Positions 25,051 through 34,892 are shown, numbered from the stretch's first letter. The stretch is DNA of 64,000 nucleotides from Bacteroidales bacterium (GCA_012837935.1 DUQG01000032.1:1-64000), one strand, 5' to 3'. Translations and numbers: made by a program. The notes: generated by a model from the letters alone, not told the origin.

Positions 25051-27066
25051 ATGGAATTTAAAATCGTTTCCCCATATAAACCTACCGGCGATCAGCCGGA
25101 AGCTATCAAGCAGCTTGTGGACGGCATCAATCAGGGTGTGCCTTATCAGACTTTGCTGGGTGTAACCGGGTCGGGGAAGACTTTTACCATTGCCAATGTG
25201 GTGGAGCAGGTGCAAAAACCGACTTTGGTGCTAAGCCACAACAAAACTCTTGCTGCACAGCTTTACAGCGAATTTCAATCTTTTTTCCCGGATAATGCGG
25301 TTGAGTATTTCGTGTCGTACTACGATTATTATCAGCCGGAAGCCTACCTTCCGATTACCGATGTCTATATTGAAAAAGACCTTTCCATCAATATGGAAAT
25401 TGAAAAATTGCGACTTCACACCACTTCGTCTTTGCTCTCGGGAAGGCGAGATGTGTTGGTGGTTTCGTCGGTTTCGTGCTTGTATGGAATTGGTAATCCT
25501 GATGATTTTAATGAAAACGTAATTACGGTTCATCGCGGACAAAAATTGGTTCGAAATGCCTTTTTACGGACGTTGGTGGATAGTCTTTACACCCGAAATG
25601 AGATAGAATTGAATCGCGGAAATTTCCGTGTGAAAGGCGATACAGTTGATATTTTCTTGGCTTACAGCGACTTTATTTTACGGATTGTTTTTTGGGGAGA
25701 TGAGGTGGAGGAAATTCTGACGATTGAACCTGCCAATTTTCGTGTGATTGAAAGTTTCGACAGCTACAAAATCTATCCGGCAAGTATTTTCGTAACGACT
25801 AAACCGCGGATTATGAAGGCAATTGAGATGATTGAAAGTGATTTGGAAGTGCAGGTCGGAAATTTCAAAGCACTTGCCAAGGATTACGAAGCAAAACGGC
25901 TCTACGAACGGGTTACGTATGATGTGGAAATGATTAAGGAGTTGGGATATTGCTCAGGAATTGAGAACTATTCCCGCTATTTCGATGGTCGTGCACCGGG
26001 CAGTCGTCCGTTCTGCTTGATTGATTATTTTCCGAAAGATTTTTTGCTTGTGGTGGATGAAAGCCACGTAACACTGCCGCAAGTTCATGCAATGTATGGC
26101 GGTGATGCTGCCCGCAAAGCCAATTTGGTGGAATACGGTTTCCGTTTGGAAGCAGCTAAAGACAACCGTCCGCTTAAGTTTGATGAGTTTGAAGCTCTTA
26201 TTCCGCAGACCATTTACGTAAGTGCCACGCCTGCTGATTATGAGTTAGAAAAATCTGAAGGCATTGTGGTTGATCAAGTTATCCGTCCGACAGGATTGCT
26301 TGACCCGATTATTGATGTGCGCCCCAGCTTAAATCAGATTGACGATTTATTGGAAGAGATTACATTGCGTGCCGAAGCTAATGAACGAGTGCTTGTAACC
26401 ACGCTGACCAAACGAATGGCGGAGGAGCTTACCGATTATCTGCTGCAAATGAACGTAAGATGTAACTATATTCATTCCGATGTGGAAACGCTTGACCGTG
26501 TGCAGATTATGGAAGAATTGCGAAAAGGTGTCTATGATGTGCTTGTAGGGGTAAACTTGCTGCGTGAAGGCTTGGATTTGCCGGAAGTGTCTTTGGTGGC
26601 GATTTTGGATGCGGATAAGGAAGGATTTTTGCGTAATCATCGTTCGCTGACACAGACGGCGGGACGTGCAGCCAGACACTTAAACGGAAAAGTGATAATG
26701 TATGCCGACAAAATCACCCAAAGCATGCAGAAAACCATTGACGAAACTAATCGCCGCCGCGAAAAGCAGTTGGCATACAACGAAAAATACGGCATTGTGC
26801 CTACGGCTATTGTTAAAGGTGAGCGTAGTGCATTAAGCAAAATGGAACCGAATGCTTACGTAGAGAGCGAACACCAAACTACCATTGCTGCCGAGCCTGT
26901 AGTGCAATATATGACAAAACCTGCTTTAGAAAAAGCCATCGCGAAAGCTAAAAAATCGATGCAGGAAGCCGCTAAAAATCTTGAATTTTTGGAAGCTGCA
27001 CAGTATCGGGATGAGATGTTTAGGTTGGAAGAATTGTTGAAGAAGAAGGGACAGGGACTTTCCTAA
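25051..27066 (+). CDS. uvrB: Excinuclease ABC subunit B
   Basis: 671 residues. DNA-damage verification subunit of nucleotide excision repair. Walker A LLGVTGSGKTFT, the beta-hairpin region YYDYYQPEAY, Walker B LVVDESHVT, helicase motif VI QTAGRAARH and the C-terminal UvrC-binding helical hairpin (residues about 630-665, AAQYRDEMFRLEELL) are all visible. The last residues, KGQGLS then TAA, come from a dispersed hairpin (27048 onward) that also ends the protein at 47041. The natural end of UvrB probably lay just before this. It is preceded by A/T-rich repeats of TAATCTAAAATCT type. Confidence 0.96.
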   Translation: MEFKIVSPYKPTGDQPEAIKQLVDGINQGVPYQTLLGVTGSGKTFTIANVVEQVQKPTLVLSHNKTLAAQLYSEFQSFFPDNAVEYFVSYYDYYQPEAYLPITDVYIEKDLSINMEIEKLRLHTTSSLLSGRRDVLVVSSVSCLYGIGNPDDFNENVITVHRGQKLVRNAFLRTLVDSLYTRNEIELNRGNFRVKGDTVDIFLAYSDFILRIVFWGDEVEEILTIEPANFRVIESFDSYKIYPASIFVTTKPRIMKAIEMIESDLEVQVGNFKALAKDYEAKRLYERVTYDVEMIKELGYCSGIENYSRYFDGRAPGSRPFCLIDYFPKDFLLVVDESHVTLPQVHAMYGGDAARKANLVEYGFRLEAAKDNRPLKFDEFEALIPQTIYVSATPADYELEKSEGIVVDQVIRPTGLLDPIIDVRPSLNQIDDLLEEITLRAEANERVLVTTLTKRMAEELTDYLLQMNVRCNYIHSDVETLDRVQIMEELRKGVYDVLVGVNLLREGLDLPEVSLVAILDADKEGFLRNHRSLTQTAGRAARHLNGKVIMYADKITQSMQKTIDETNRRREKQLAYNEKYGIVPTAIVKGERSALSKMEPNAYVESEHQTTIAAEPVVQYMTKPALEKAIAKAKKSMQEAAKNLEFLEAAQYRDEMFRLEELLKKKGQGLS

Positions 27067-27118
27067 GTCCCCGATATTTCAAACGATTGGGAAATCGTTT
27101 GTCCCAAAGAAATCATTT
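27048..27118. repeat. GGACTTTCCTAAGTCC hairpin plus GGGA-loop hairpin at the end of uvrB
   Basis: GGGACTT / AAGTCCC with a TCCT loop contains the uvrB stop codon in the loop. It is followed by AAACGATT / AATCGTTT with a GGGA loop (27081-27100) and GTCCC words. The first hairpin recurs at 46972-47062. The GGGA-loop form recurs at 48647-48668. Confidence 0.75.
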
Positions 27119-27139
27119 GTCCCTGTTTCGTCAAAAACC

Positions 27140-28426
27140 TTATACCTCTAAATCACTCAAATTCCCCTTATTCTTATCCACAAACTTTCTTACTTTAATT
27201 TTCCGCATTAGCATTTTCCTCCATTTTCGCCAGTAGGTACCGAAGTAAAACACAATTGGTGAAGCGATTAGGTAGGCTAACGCACATAGCCAATTTTTGC
27301 TAATCAGTCCCACCAAAACAAACTGCAACAAATAGAAAAGTGGAACGATAAAAATTCCGGAAACGATACGGACAGAACTGATAAACTGCTTATTTTTAAA
27401 TAAGTTGAGCAGTTTTTTATAAATCAAAGTTGGGAAAATGGTGTTAAGCAATCCGACAAAAGCGAGTGGCGCAGTAGCTATCAGAAGTATTGCACGGGTA
27501 ATTATTCCAAATTTTCCGATAGGAGGATTTACAAAATCTTTGCTTGTAAGTCCATGAGATTTTAGTAGTTGGCGTGCATTTTTTGTAGCTGAAATTTTAT
27601 CGGCATAAGCCTGCGGTGCAGTCTCTTTTAGTTCTTTTATGCGTCGGATAATTTCCTGCGATGCACGCACCAAACCATCTTTTTTGGGGAAAGATGGTTT
27701 GGCTAATTCCGTAGCATTGAAATCAATTAACGCTGAAATTTCATCGTAATCTTCCATCGGAATATCCACTACATACTCACGTAGGCGAGCATCCAAATCG
27801 AGCCGAAGTATATTTGCTGCTTGATTTGCATCTTGTTCGTAAAGCTCTTTATAATCGCTTACACGAATTGGTTTGCCATAAGTTACATAAAGGTCAGACA
27901 AAAACTCATCTTTCGCTGTGTAGTAAAATGCCATCGGAACAATATGTGTGTCTAGCGTAAAGTCCGTTTCTGCTTCGGTAGGTAGCACAATACGCGGAAT
28001 AGCTTTTTGCAGTGGCAGTAGGTTTTGGTGCGGATTGTAACGACCTTCCGGAAAAAGTGCAATCGGACTGCCTTTTTTCAAAATTTGTCCACACATATCA
28101 AAAATCTGCTGATTTTTATCTAGATTTTCTTTGCCGTCGCGAATGCGGTAAACAGGCATAATTTTTAGAAAGTTCAAGATTTTAGCGATAGTCGGATTTG
28201 CAAAAATATCGGCACGTGCCAAAAACACCACTTGTTTCTTCACATTTTCATAAACCAAAATCAACGCATCCACTAATGCATTTCGGTGGGTAGGTGCAAA
28301 TATGATTGGTTTGTCGGTAGGGATATTTTCTTTGCCGATAAAAACTAATTTTCGAAAATGAAGACGAAACACCGCATTAACATGCTTTTGCATCAGGAAG
28401 TATTTAAAATCAAATTTCTGTAACAT
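27140..28426 (-). CDS. Glycerophospholipid acyltransferase (PlsC-like)
   Basis: 428 residues from the ATG at 28426. A longer frame to 28516 adds a hydrophobic, low-quality extension. The N-terminal half is a PlsC/LPLAT domain with APTHRNALVDAL (His and Asp of the catalytic block, with one extra spacing residue as in related Bacteroidetes proteins) and LFPEGRYN. The C-terminal third has two or three membrane helices. It probably transfers acyl groups to glycerol-phosphate or lysophospholipid at the inner membrane. It is divergent from the patatin gene at 28613, a lipid-turnover pairing that may not be accidental. Confidence 0.86.
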   Translation of the reverse strand: MLQKFDFKYFLMQKHVNAVFRLHFRKLVFIGKENIPTDKPIIFAPTHRNALVDALILVYENVKKQVVFLARADIFANPTIAKILNFLKIMPVYRIRDGKENLDKNQQIFDMCGQILKKGSPIALFPEGRYNPHQNLLPLQKAIPRIVLPTEAETDFTLDTHIVPMAFYYTAKDEFLSDLYVTYGKPIRVSDYKELYEQDANQAANILRLDLDARLREYVVDIPMEDYDEISALIDFNATELAKPSFPKKDGLVRASQEIIRRIKELKETAPQAYADKISATKNARQLLKSHGLTSKDFVNPPIGKFGIITRAILLIATAPLAFVGLLNTIFPTLIYKKLLNLFKNKQFISSVRIVSGIFIVPLFYLLQFVLVGLISKNWLCALAYLIASPIVFYFGTYWRKWRKMLMRKIKVRKFVDKNKGNLSDLEV

Positions 28427-28612
28427 AGCTATGGATTTTAGATTTACGATTTTAGATTTATGATTGTTGAGTTGTCTAATTATAAAAAATGGCGTTAAAA
28501 CCATAATTCTTAACACAAATGTATCTTAATTTCCTATTATTTCATTTTATTTGCTAAAAAATTTATTTCCATTAACACTTTTGAAGTATATTTGCAATGT
28601 AAAATAACACAA

Positions 28613-29476
28613 ATGAAATCTTTTAAAGAATTACTTAAACCTTCTGCACCGCAGAAATTCAAACACAAAATAGGCATTTGTCTAAGCGGTGGTGGAGCGC
28701 TCGGATTTGCGCATATCGGCGTGCTACAGGCGTTGGAGGATCATCGTATTTTCCCCGAAACCGTATCCGGTTCAAGCATAGGAAGCATTATCGGTGCCAT
28801 GTACTGCGCCGGATATACGCCTTCGCAGATGCTTCAGTTTATCAAGGAAGGAAAGCTTTATAAGATTACAAAGATAATGCAGTTTCAGCCTGCATTTTGG
28901 AAAGCTGGACTCTCTAACCACAGCACCATACTTTCATTAGTAAATGAATTTATTCCCAATAATAGTTTTGAAAAACTGGATAAACCGATGCATGTGTGTG
29001 TAAGCAATCTTAATTCGGGAAAATGGGAAATTATCAGCAAAAGTGAAAAGTTGGATATCTGGATTGCTGCTTCGTGCAGTATTCCGGGCATTTTTAATTC
29101 TATAAAGATAAATAACAACGTCTATGTAGATGGCGGACTCTTGAACAATGTTCCTGCTCAGCCACTTCGTGAAACTTGCGAGTATGTGATTGGCTCGGAT
29201 GTGATTCCGCATCTTACCACAGAAAAATCACTTCAATCGCGTGATGTGCTTGTAAAATCTATCCGTGTGGCACAGCATCAAAGTTCCCAAGCAGGCAGAA
29301 AATTATGTGACTTTTTGATTGAGCCTAAAGCCATTAAGAAATTCAATGAGTTTAGTTTCGACGCCTATCAGGCTATTTATCAGTATGGTTACAGAGCTGC
29401 GACAAAATTTATCGGTGAAAATCCTGACTTGCTAAAACTGGCAAACTACAATGAAAAACAAAACCAAATAAATTAA
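28613..29476 (+). CDS. Patatin-like phospholipase
   Basis: 287 residues from ATG 28613. An ATG seven codons upstream (28592) lies within a TATATTTG promoter box (28587-28594) and so is an unlikely start. Oxyanion loop GGGALG, nucleophile elbow GSSIG, catalytic DGG and the C-terminal LCDFLIEP block are present. It resembles the patatin gene at 21084 but is diverged. BASS-transporter and peptidase genes follow on the same strand; the gap to the former is only 6 bases. Confidence 0.9.
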   Translation: MKSFKELLKPSAPQKFKHKIGICLSGGGALGFAHIGVLQALEDHRIFPETVSGSSIGSIIGAMYCAGYTPSQMLQFIKEGKLYKITKIMQFQPAFWKAGLSNHSTILSLVNEFIPNNSFEKLDKPMHVCVSNLNSGKWEIISKSEKLDIWIAASCSIPGIFNSIKINNNVYVDGGLLNNVPAQPLRETCEYVIGSDVIPHLTTEKSLQSRDVLVKSIRVAQHQSSQAGRKLCDFLIEPKAIKKFNEFSFDAYQAIYQYGYRAATKFIGENPDLLKLANYNEKQNQIN

Positions 29477-29482
29477 TAAATT

Positions 29483-30439
29483 ATGACAAACACCTTACTT
29501 TTTACTCTTTTTGGAGGGCTAGAACAGTTAGATAAAGTCCGTTTGAATTTTAGCGATGGCGGTGTAGTTTTAATGAATATTGCTATCGCTTTTGTAATGT
29601 TTGGCGTAGCATTAAACATCAAACTCGAACATTTTAAAGACTTAGCTAAAAGCCCTAAGACGATTATTTTAGGTGTAATCTCACAATATGTTATGCTGCC
29701 GCTCGTAACATTTCTTTTGGTGTTATTGATAAATCCGACACCGGCTGTGGCATTTGGGATGATACTGGTGGCTGCTTGTCCGGGCGGAAATATATCTAAT
29801 ATGATTTCCATGTTGGCAAAAGCCAATGTGGCGCTTGCGGTAAGTTTAACGGCTTTTACCACTGCTTTTGCGCTGATTATGACACCGTTTAACTTTTCGT
29901 TTTGGGGTGGACTCTATGCAAGCCAATCGCCATATTTGGTAGAGTTGGTTATCGAGCCTTCGCAGATTTTTCAAACTATCGGTATTATTTTGGGAATTCC
30001 TGTTGCTTTGGGTATTTTTGTAGGTGCGCGTTTCCCTAAATTTAGAGAAAAAATCCAAAAACCTGTTCGCTGGGCATCGTTTTTCGTGCTTATAGGTTTT
30101 ATAGTGGGTGCACTTGCTGCTAATATCGACCACTTTATGAGATACATTCATTTGGTCTTTTTTATTGTGCTTATTCACAATGGTTTGGCTTTTGCGGTGG
30201 GTTACTGGTTTCCGAAAATATTCAAAGAAAAGACCATCAACAGTCGTACGATTTCTATTGAAACAGGTATTCAAAATTCCGGTTTGGGATTGGCGCTTAT
30301 TTTTAATCCAAAAATTTTCCCGCCTGAACTCGAACTTGGCGGAATGGCATTTATTGCTGCTTGGTGGGGCGTTTGGCATATTGTTGCCGGAAGTGGATTG
30401 GCATGGTGGTGGAGCAAAAGACCAGTGAAGAGTGCGTAG
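29483..30439 (+). CDS. Bile acid:sodium symporter (BASS) family transporter
   Basis: 318 residues, about nine membrane helices. Conserved family sequences are FGVALNIKLEHFKDL, AACPGGNISNMISMLAKANVALAV and SIETGIQNSGLGLALI (crossing-helix region of BASS proteins). The family takes up organic anions such as bile acids, pantoate or pyruvate with sodium. The substrate here cannot be told. It begins 6 bases after the patatin gene, suggesting one transcript. Confidence 0.9.
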   Translation: MTNTLLFTLFGGLEQLDKVRLNFSDGGVVLMNIAIAFVMFGVALNIKLEHFKDLAKSPKTIILGVISQYVMLPLVTFLLVLLINPTPAVAFGMILVAACPGGNISNMISMLAKANVALAVSLTAFTTAFALIMTPFNFSFWGGLYASQSPYLVELVIEPSQIFQTIGIILGIPVALGIFVGARFPKFREKIQKPVRWASFFVLIGFIVGALAANIDHFMRYIHLVFFIVLIHNGLAFAVGYWFPKIFKEKTINSRTISIETGIQNSGLGLALIFNPKIFPPELELGGMAFIAAWWGVWHIVAGSGLAWWWSKRPVKSA

Positions 30440-30490
30440 TTTGAAGTTTATAGTTCACAGTAAAATATTTAAATAGAGATAATATACATT

Positions 30491-32668
30491 ATGAAACATA
30501 TATTTTCAATTGTCTTTTTGTTTTTTGCCGTTCAGTTTGCATCTGCTGATTTGTTGACGGATATTACAGATGGAAAATATCGTGCTAAAACCGTTCCCGG
30601 AATGAAGTCGATGAACGATGGTGAGCATTATACGCTGTTGGAAAATAATAAATACATTATCCGATACAGTTATAAAACCGGTAAAGTGGTGGATACCATT
30701 TTTAATGCATTAACTACAAAGTTGAATAAATTGGAGAAAATTAGAGGCTACGAATTTAGTCCGAACGAGCAGAAAATTTTGGTTTTTAACGAGCAGAATT
30801 TTCGCTATCGTCGTTCGTTTACAGCGGAATATTATATTTTTGATGTAAAACGAAATGAGCTAAAACCGCTTTCAGAAGATGGTCCGCAGGAAGTTCCGCT
30901 TTTTTCACCGGATAGCCGTTACATCGCTTTTGCACGGGAAAATAATCTCTATTTGCACAAACTTGATTTTGGCACTGAAAGTCCGATTACTAAAGACGGT
31001 GAGTGGGGAAAAATCATTAACGGAACAGCCGATTGGGTTTATGAAGAAGAGTTTACTGCGACACGTTATTTTGTGTTTAGTCCGGACAGCAAACTGCTTG
31101 CTTTTGTGAAGTTTGACGAAACCAATGTGCCAAGCTATCAGATGCAACGTTATTTAGATAGTTCTGTAAAGCAGGACGAAATACCGCTTTATCCTACATT
31201 TCAGTCTTTCAAATATCCGAAAGCGGGTCAGCCTAATTCCAAAGTAAGCGTTTGCGTGTATGATGATTTTTACAAATCGGTACGCACCATCAATTTGGGT
31301 GTGGAAGATACCGATTTTTACATTCCTCGTATCAAATGGACGAAAGACCAAGATAAATTGGCAATTTTTGTGTTAAATAGAAATCAAAATCAGTTGGATG
31401 TGATTTTCTCACATCCTAAATCGCTGATTTCCAAACTTACCCTTCGTGAAACAGATAAATACTACGTGGATTATGCCAATATTGACGATATACATTTTAC
31501 CAACGATGGTAAATATTTCACTTTCGTCAGTGAGCGTGACGGCTGGCGACATGCTTATCTCTACAACATCAACGGAACGCTGAATAAACAACTAACAAGC
31601 GGAACCTTTGATGTTACAAAAGTATATGGCTACGATGATGTAAAACAAACTCTCTATTTCCAATCAGCCGAAGCATCGCCTTTGCAACGAGATATTTATT
31701 CCATTGACTCAAAAGGCAGAAAAACTTGCTTGACAGACGGTAAAGGAACTCACAATGCGTCTTTTTCAAGTTCGTTCGCTTACTTTATGGACAATGCTTC
31801 CGAGCTTAATAGTCCTAATATTTACACGATGCGAAACAATAAAGGAGAAGTTTTGCGGATATTGGAAGATAATGCGGAGTTAGCTGAAAGTTTTAATGCT
31901 CTGAACTTGCCGAAAAAGGAATTTTTCTCTTTTACCACTTCGGAGGGTGTGCAGCTAAACGGCTGGATAATTAAACCTACAAACTTTAATCCTAATGCGA
32001 AATACCCGACTTTGATGGTGCAGTACAGCGGACCAAATTCACAAGAAGTAAAAGATGTCTGGGTTGTTGGCTGGGAATATTTCTTGGCATCGCAAGGTTA
32101 CGTGGTGGCGTCTGTGGATGGACGTGGCACAGGTGGTCGTGGAGCGGAGTTTAGTAAATGTACTTACATGCAGCTTGGAGTTTTGGAAACGAAAGATCAG
32201 GTGGAAGCTGCGAAATATTTAGGCAAGCAATCTTTTATAGATAAAGACCGTATTGGAATTTGGGGTTGGTCGTATGGCGGATTTATGACACTTAATGCGA
32301 TGAGTACCGATGAACACATTTTCAAAGCCGGAATTTCCGTTGCACCAGTTACCGACTGGCGACTTTACAACACGGCTTACACTGAGCGTTTTATGCGTCA
32401 GCCGAAAGAAAACAACGGCGGTTATGATGCGGGTTCACCACTTAAACACGCTGATAAACTTTCAGGAAATGTGCTGATAATCCACGGCACAGCTGATGAT
32501 AATGTGCATGTGCAGAATACTTATCTCTATCTGAATGCACTAACCGCAGCAAACAAACAAGCTGAACTTTATCTCTACACTGATAAAAATCACAGCATTT
32601 TGGGTAGAGAAACTCGCAGACATTTATTTAGGAAAAAATTTGAGTTTTTGGAGCGCGAATTGAAATAG
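30491..32668 (+). CDS. Dipeptidyl peptidase IV (S9B), exported
   Basis: 725 residues. Signal peptide at 1-19 (IFSIVFLFFAVQFASA). Residues about 50-480 are the eight-bladed propeller of DPP4, including a YEEEF active-site Glu pair (WVYEEEF). The C-terminal alpha/beta hydrolase has GWSYGGF (Ser about 594), Asp in HGTADDNVH and His in DKNHSI, a complete triad. It removes Xaa-Pro dipeptides in the periplasm; a similar enzyme is found in asaccharolytic Bacteroidales that feed on peptides. No sorting domain is present. Confidence 0.94.
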   Translation: MKHIFSIVFLFFAVQFASADLLTDITDGKYRAKTVPGMKSMNDGEHYTLLENNKYIIRYSYKTGKVVDTIFNALTTKLNKLEKIRGYEFSPNEQKILVFNEQNFRYRRSFTAEYYIFDVKRNELKPLSEDGPQEVPLFSPDSRYIAFARENNLYLHKLDFGTESPITKDGEWGKIINGTADWVYEEEFTATRYFVFSPDSKLLAFVKFDETNVPSYQMQRYLDSSVKQDEIPLYPTFQSFKYPKAGQPNSKVSVCVYDDFYKSVRTINLGVEDTDFYIPRIKWTKDQDKLAIFVLNRNQNQLDVIFSHPKSLISKLTLRETDKYYVDYANIDDIHFTNDGKYFTFVSERDGWRHAYLYNINGTLNKQLTSGTFDVTKVYGYDDVKQTLYFQSAEASPLQRDIYSIDSKGRKTCLTDGKGTHNASFSSSFAYFMDNASELNSPNIYTMRNNKGEVLRILEDNAELAESFNALNLPKKEFFSFTTSEGVQLNGWIIKPTNFNPNAKYPTLMVQYSGPNSQEVKDVWVVGWEYFLASQGYVVASVDGRGTGGRGAEFSKCTYMQLGVLETKDQVEAAKYLGKQSFIDKDRIGIWGWSYGGFMTLNAMSTDEHIFKAGISVAPVTDWRLYNTAYTERFMRQPKENNGGYDAGSPLKHADKLSGNVLIIHGTADDNVHVQNTYLYLNALTAANKQAELYLYTDKNHSILGRETRRHLFRKKFEFLERELK

Positions 32669-32711
32669 CGAATTAAGACGAATTAGGACGAATTAGGACG
32701 AATTACGCGAA
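32669..32711. repeat. 10-bp tandem repeat (GACGAATTAG)
   Basis: Four consecutive copies of GACGAATTAG-like units follow the DPP IV stop codon. They are noncoding and without hairpin potential. Confidence 0.8.
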
Positions 32712-32843
32712 TTTTAGGAATTGTAAATTATTGTTTTCTACAGCGATTTGCAATTCTACTATTAAGGACATTGTCGTTTCAATCGGCATTGTCCGTAAAC
32801 AAGTTTGTAATTTAAACGAATCAACAAATTGACTAATCAATCA

Positions 32844-33515
32844 ATGAACTACATAGCTCGTATCTACACCGACTTTTCCAGCAAATTTGGTATTCCACGC
32901 CAGAGTAGGATGGTGAAAGAATTACAGGGAAAAATTGTGTTTGAACCGGAATTCCGAAATCCGGAAGCGGTGCGTGGATTGGAGGATTTTTCACATATTT
33001 GGCTGATTTGGGAATTTTCGGAAGCCAAGCAAACCGAGTGGTCGCCTACGGTACGCCCGCCGATTTTGGGTGGAAATATTCGCAAAGGTGTATTTGCCAC
33101 GCGCTCACCTTTCCGTCCCAATTCGCTTGGACTTTCTGCGGTAAAACTTGATAAAGTGGAAATCGATAACGAATTAGGTTCTATTTTATATGTTTCAGGT
33201 GCTGATTTGATGAATGGAACACCGATTTTTGATATAAAACCATATATTCCGTATGCCGATTCTATCCCCGATGCGAAAGGAGGATTTACCGAAGAGGTGG
33301 AAAAGAAAGTTTTAAAAGTTGTTTTTCCCGATGAACTGCTAAAAAATATTCCGCAAGAAAAGCAAAATCCACTCGTTCAGATGCTTGCATTAGACCCGCG
33401 TCCTGCCTATCAAGATGATGATGGACGAATTTACGGATTGGAATTTGCCGGATTCGATGTGCGATTTTTGGTGGATGATGATGTGTTGACGGTGGTGGAT
33501 ATGGTGGATATGTAG
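32844..33515 (+). CDS. trmO: tRNA t6A37 N6-methyltransferase TrmO
   Basis: 223 residues from the ATG at 32844. An upstream TTG at 32829 extends the frame by five residues but is weaker. Family motifs are FGIPRQS, HIWLIWEF, ATRSPFRPNSLGLS and DIKPYIPYAD, all of the YaeB/TrmO SAM-binding fold. The enzyme methylates the t6A base next to the anticodon. The stop codon lies within a 29-base palindromic repeat (33512-33540). Confidence 0.93.
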   Translation: MNYIARIYTDFSSKFGIPRQSRMVKELQGKIVFEPEFRNPEAVRGLEDFSHIWLIWEFSEAKQTEWSPTVRPPILGGNIRKGVFATRSPFRPNSLGLSAVKLDKVEIDNELGSILYVSGADLMNGTPIFDIKPYIPYADSIPDAKGGFTEEVEKKVLKVVFPDELLKNIPQEKQNPLVQMLALDPRPAYQDDDGRIYGLEFAGFDVRFLVDDDVLTVVDMVDM

Positions 33516-33540
33516 AGGCGCCATATTATGACGTTTCTAC
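33512..33540. repeat. TAGAG...CTCTA palindrome, copy 1
   Basis: GTAGAGGCGCCATA / TATGACGTTTCTAC imperfect palindrome overlapping the trmO stop and lying 27 bases upstream of the RAYT gene. It is the same family as 33846-33873, 38449-38472 and 40573-40600. Confidence 0.8.
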
Positions 33541-33566
33541 TATAAATAACACAATAAATCAAAATC

Positions 33567-34121
33567 ATGTCAAACTCAAAATTTCAAAATAAATACCGCA
33601 TATCATCAGCACGTGCAGAATGGCATGATTATTCTGGTGGCGATTATTTTGTAACCATTTGTACGGCAGAACATGAGCACTATTTTGGAGAAATAACTAA
33701 TGGGAATATGGAATTAACTGAAATTGGTAGATATGCGGATGAATGTATAAAACAGATTGGAAACCATTTTGCAGATGTGGAAATTCCATTGTACGTTATT
33801 ATGCCAAATCATATTCATTTGATAGTGATTGTTGATGCATCCAATGTAGAGACGGGGCATGCCCCGTCTCTACCACAACCGTCTGAACTAACAAACATTA
33901 ACGAAAAAATGCGTACTATTTCACGTTACAAGGGACGGTTGTCAATGGCAATAGGTTCGTTTAAATCCACCATTACCCGTCATGCCACCGAAAACAACAT
34001 TTCATTTAAATGGCAAACACGCTTTCATGACCGTATTATTCGTGACCAAGATGAAATGAATAGAATTGCAAAATACATTGAAAACAATCCATACAACTGG
34101 ATGAAAGATAAATACTATTGA
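33567..34121 (+). CDS. REP-associated tyrosine transposase (RAYT, IS200/IS605 Y1 type)
   Basis: 184 residues. The HUH motif is in IMPNHIHLIVIVD (residues about 78-91). C-terminal features typical of Bacteroidetes RAYTs are GSFKSTITRHA, FKWQTRFHDRIIRD and RIAKYIENNPYNW. These proteins nick and move short palindromic (REP) sequences as single strands; one gene per genome is usually found without flanking insertion-sequence ends. A palindrome of the TAGAGACG family lies just upstream, and another is inserted in frame inside the gene (codons for VETGHAPSL). I cannot identify the catalytic Tyr with certainty. The gene ends before a good terminator. Confidence 0.88.
   Translation: MSNSKFQNKYRISSARAEWHDYSGGDYFVTICTAEHEHYFGEITNGNMELTEIGRYADECIKQIGNHFADVEIPLYVIMPNHIHLIVIVDASNVETGHAPSLPQPSELTNINEKMRTISRYKGRLSMAIGSFKSTITRHATENNISFKWQTRFHDRIIRDQDEMNRIAKYIENNPYNWMKDKYY
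33846..33873. repeat. TAGAGACG palindrome inside the RAYT gene, copy 2
   Basis: Perfect 14+14 palindrome GTAGAGACGGGGCA / TGCCCCGTCTCTAC. It is translated in frame and accounts for about nine residues between the HUH motif and the C-terminal helices. Confidence 0.9.
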
Positions 34122-34129
34122 TTGACAAA

Positions 34130-34165
34130 AAAATGGCTAACGAAATAAACATCGCTAGCCATTTT
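34130..34165. terminator. Terminator between RAYT and aquaporin genes
   Basis: AAAATGGCTA / TAGCCATTTT stem with a 16-base loop between convergent genes. T-rich sequence follows on both sides. Confidence 0.7.
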
Positions 34166-34187
34166 CATTTATTTATTCACAAAAAAA

Positions 34188-34892
34188 TTATTTTTCATCT
34201 GCTGATAGGAATCTTTTGTAAACCCATCCTGCTGCCATTGCGCCTGCAATTGGTACAAGGATAAACAACCAAAGTTGACCAATGTAATCACCACCTGCGA
34301 AAAAAGCTTGAGAAATACTACGAGCCGGATTTACTGAAGTGTTTGTTACAGGAATGCTGATTAAGTGAATTAGGGTAAGCATCAAACCGATAGCCAGTCC
34401 GGCAAAACCTTTTGGAGCACGTTCGTCTGTGGCACCCATAATCACGATTAAAAACATAAATGTAAGCACAAATTCAACAACAACAGCTGACAAAACGCCG
34501 TAGCCGTGTGGTGAAAGATGTCCGTAACCATTAGCAGCAAAAGCGCCGGCTTGTGTGTTGTCAATACTAAAACCGGGAGCGCCGGAAGCAATAACATAAA
34601 TAACTGCCGCTGCTGCTACAGCACCTAAAATTTGAGAAATGATGTAAGGTAGTATCGTTTTACAATCAGTTCTGCCACCTGCAAATAAACCAAGTGTTAC
34701 CGCTGGATTGAAATGTGCGCCGGAAATATGTCCAAGTCCATAAGCACCTACCAATACTGTGAGACCAAATGCCAATGAAACACCGGCGTATGCAATGCCT
34801 AAATTCGGAATTCCGGCTGCTAATACTGCGCTACCACATCCACCAAGTACTAATCCAAAAGTACCAAGAAATTCTGCTAAATTCTTTTTCAT
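34188..34892 (-). CDS. aqpZ: Aquaporin Z-type water channel
   Basis: 234 residues, six membrane helices and two half-helices carrying the NPA boxes HFNPAVTLG and [25 protein letters not shown] is nearly the AqpZ sequence, and the His in it belongs to the water-selective filter. This predicts a strict water channel rather than a glycerol facilitator. It is divergent from mfd. Confidence 0.94.
   Translation of the reverse strand: MKKNLAEFLGTFGLVLGGCGSAVLAAGIPNLGIAYAGVSLAFGLTVLVGAYGLGHISGAHFNPAVTLGLFAGGRTDCKTILPYIISQILGAVAAAAVIYVIASGAPGFSIDNTQAGAFAANGYGHLSPHGYGVLSAVVVEFVLTFMFLIVIMGATDERAPKGFAGLAIGLMLTLIHLISIPVTNTSVNPARSISQAFFAGGDYIGQLWLFILVPIAGAMAAGWVYKRFLSADEK

Noticed and set aside
28592..28612. 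Upstream ATG for the second patatin gene
   Set aside because: It overlaps the TATATTTG promoter box and so is probably not transcribed.
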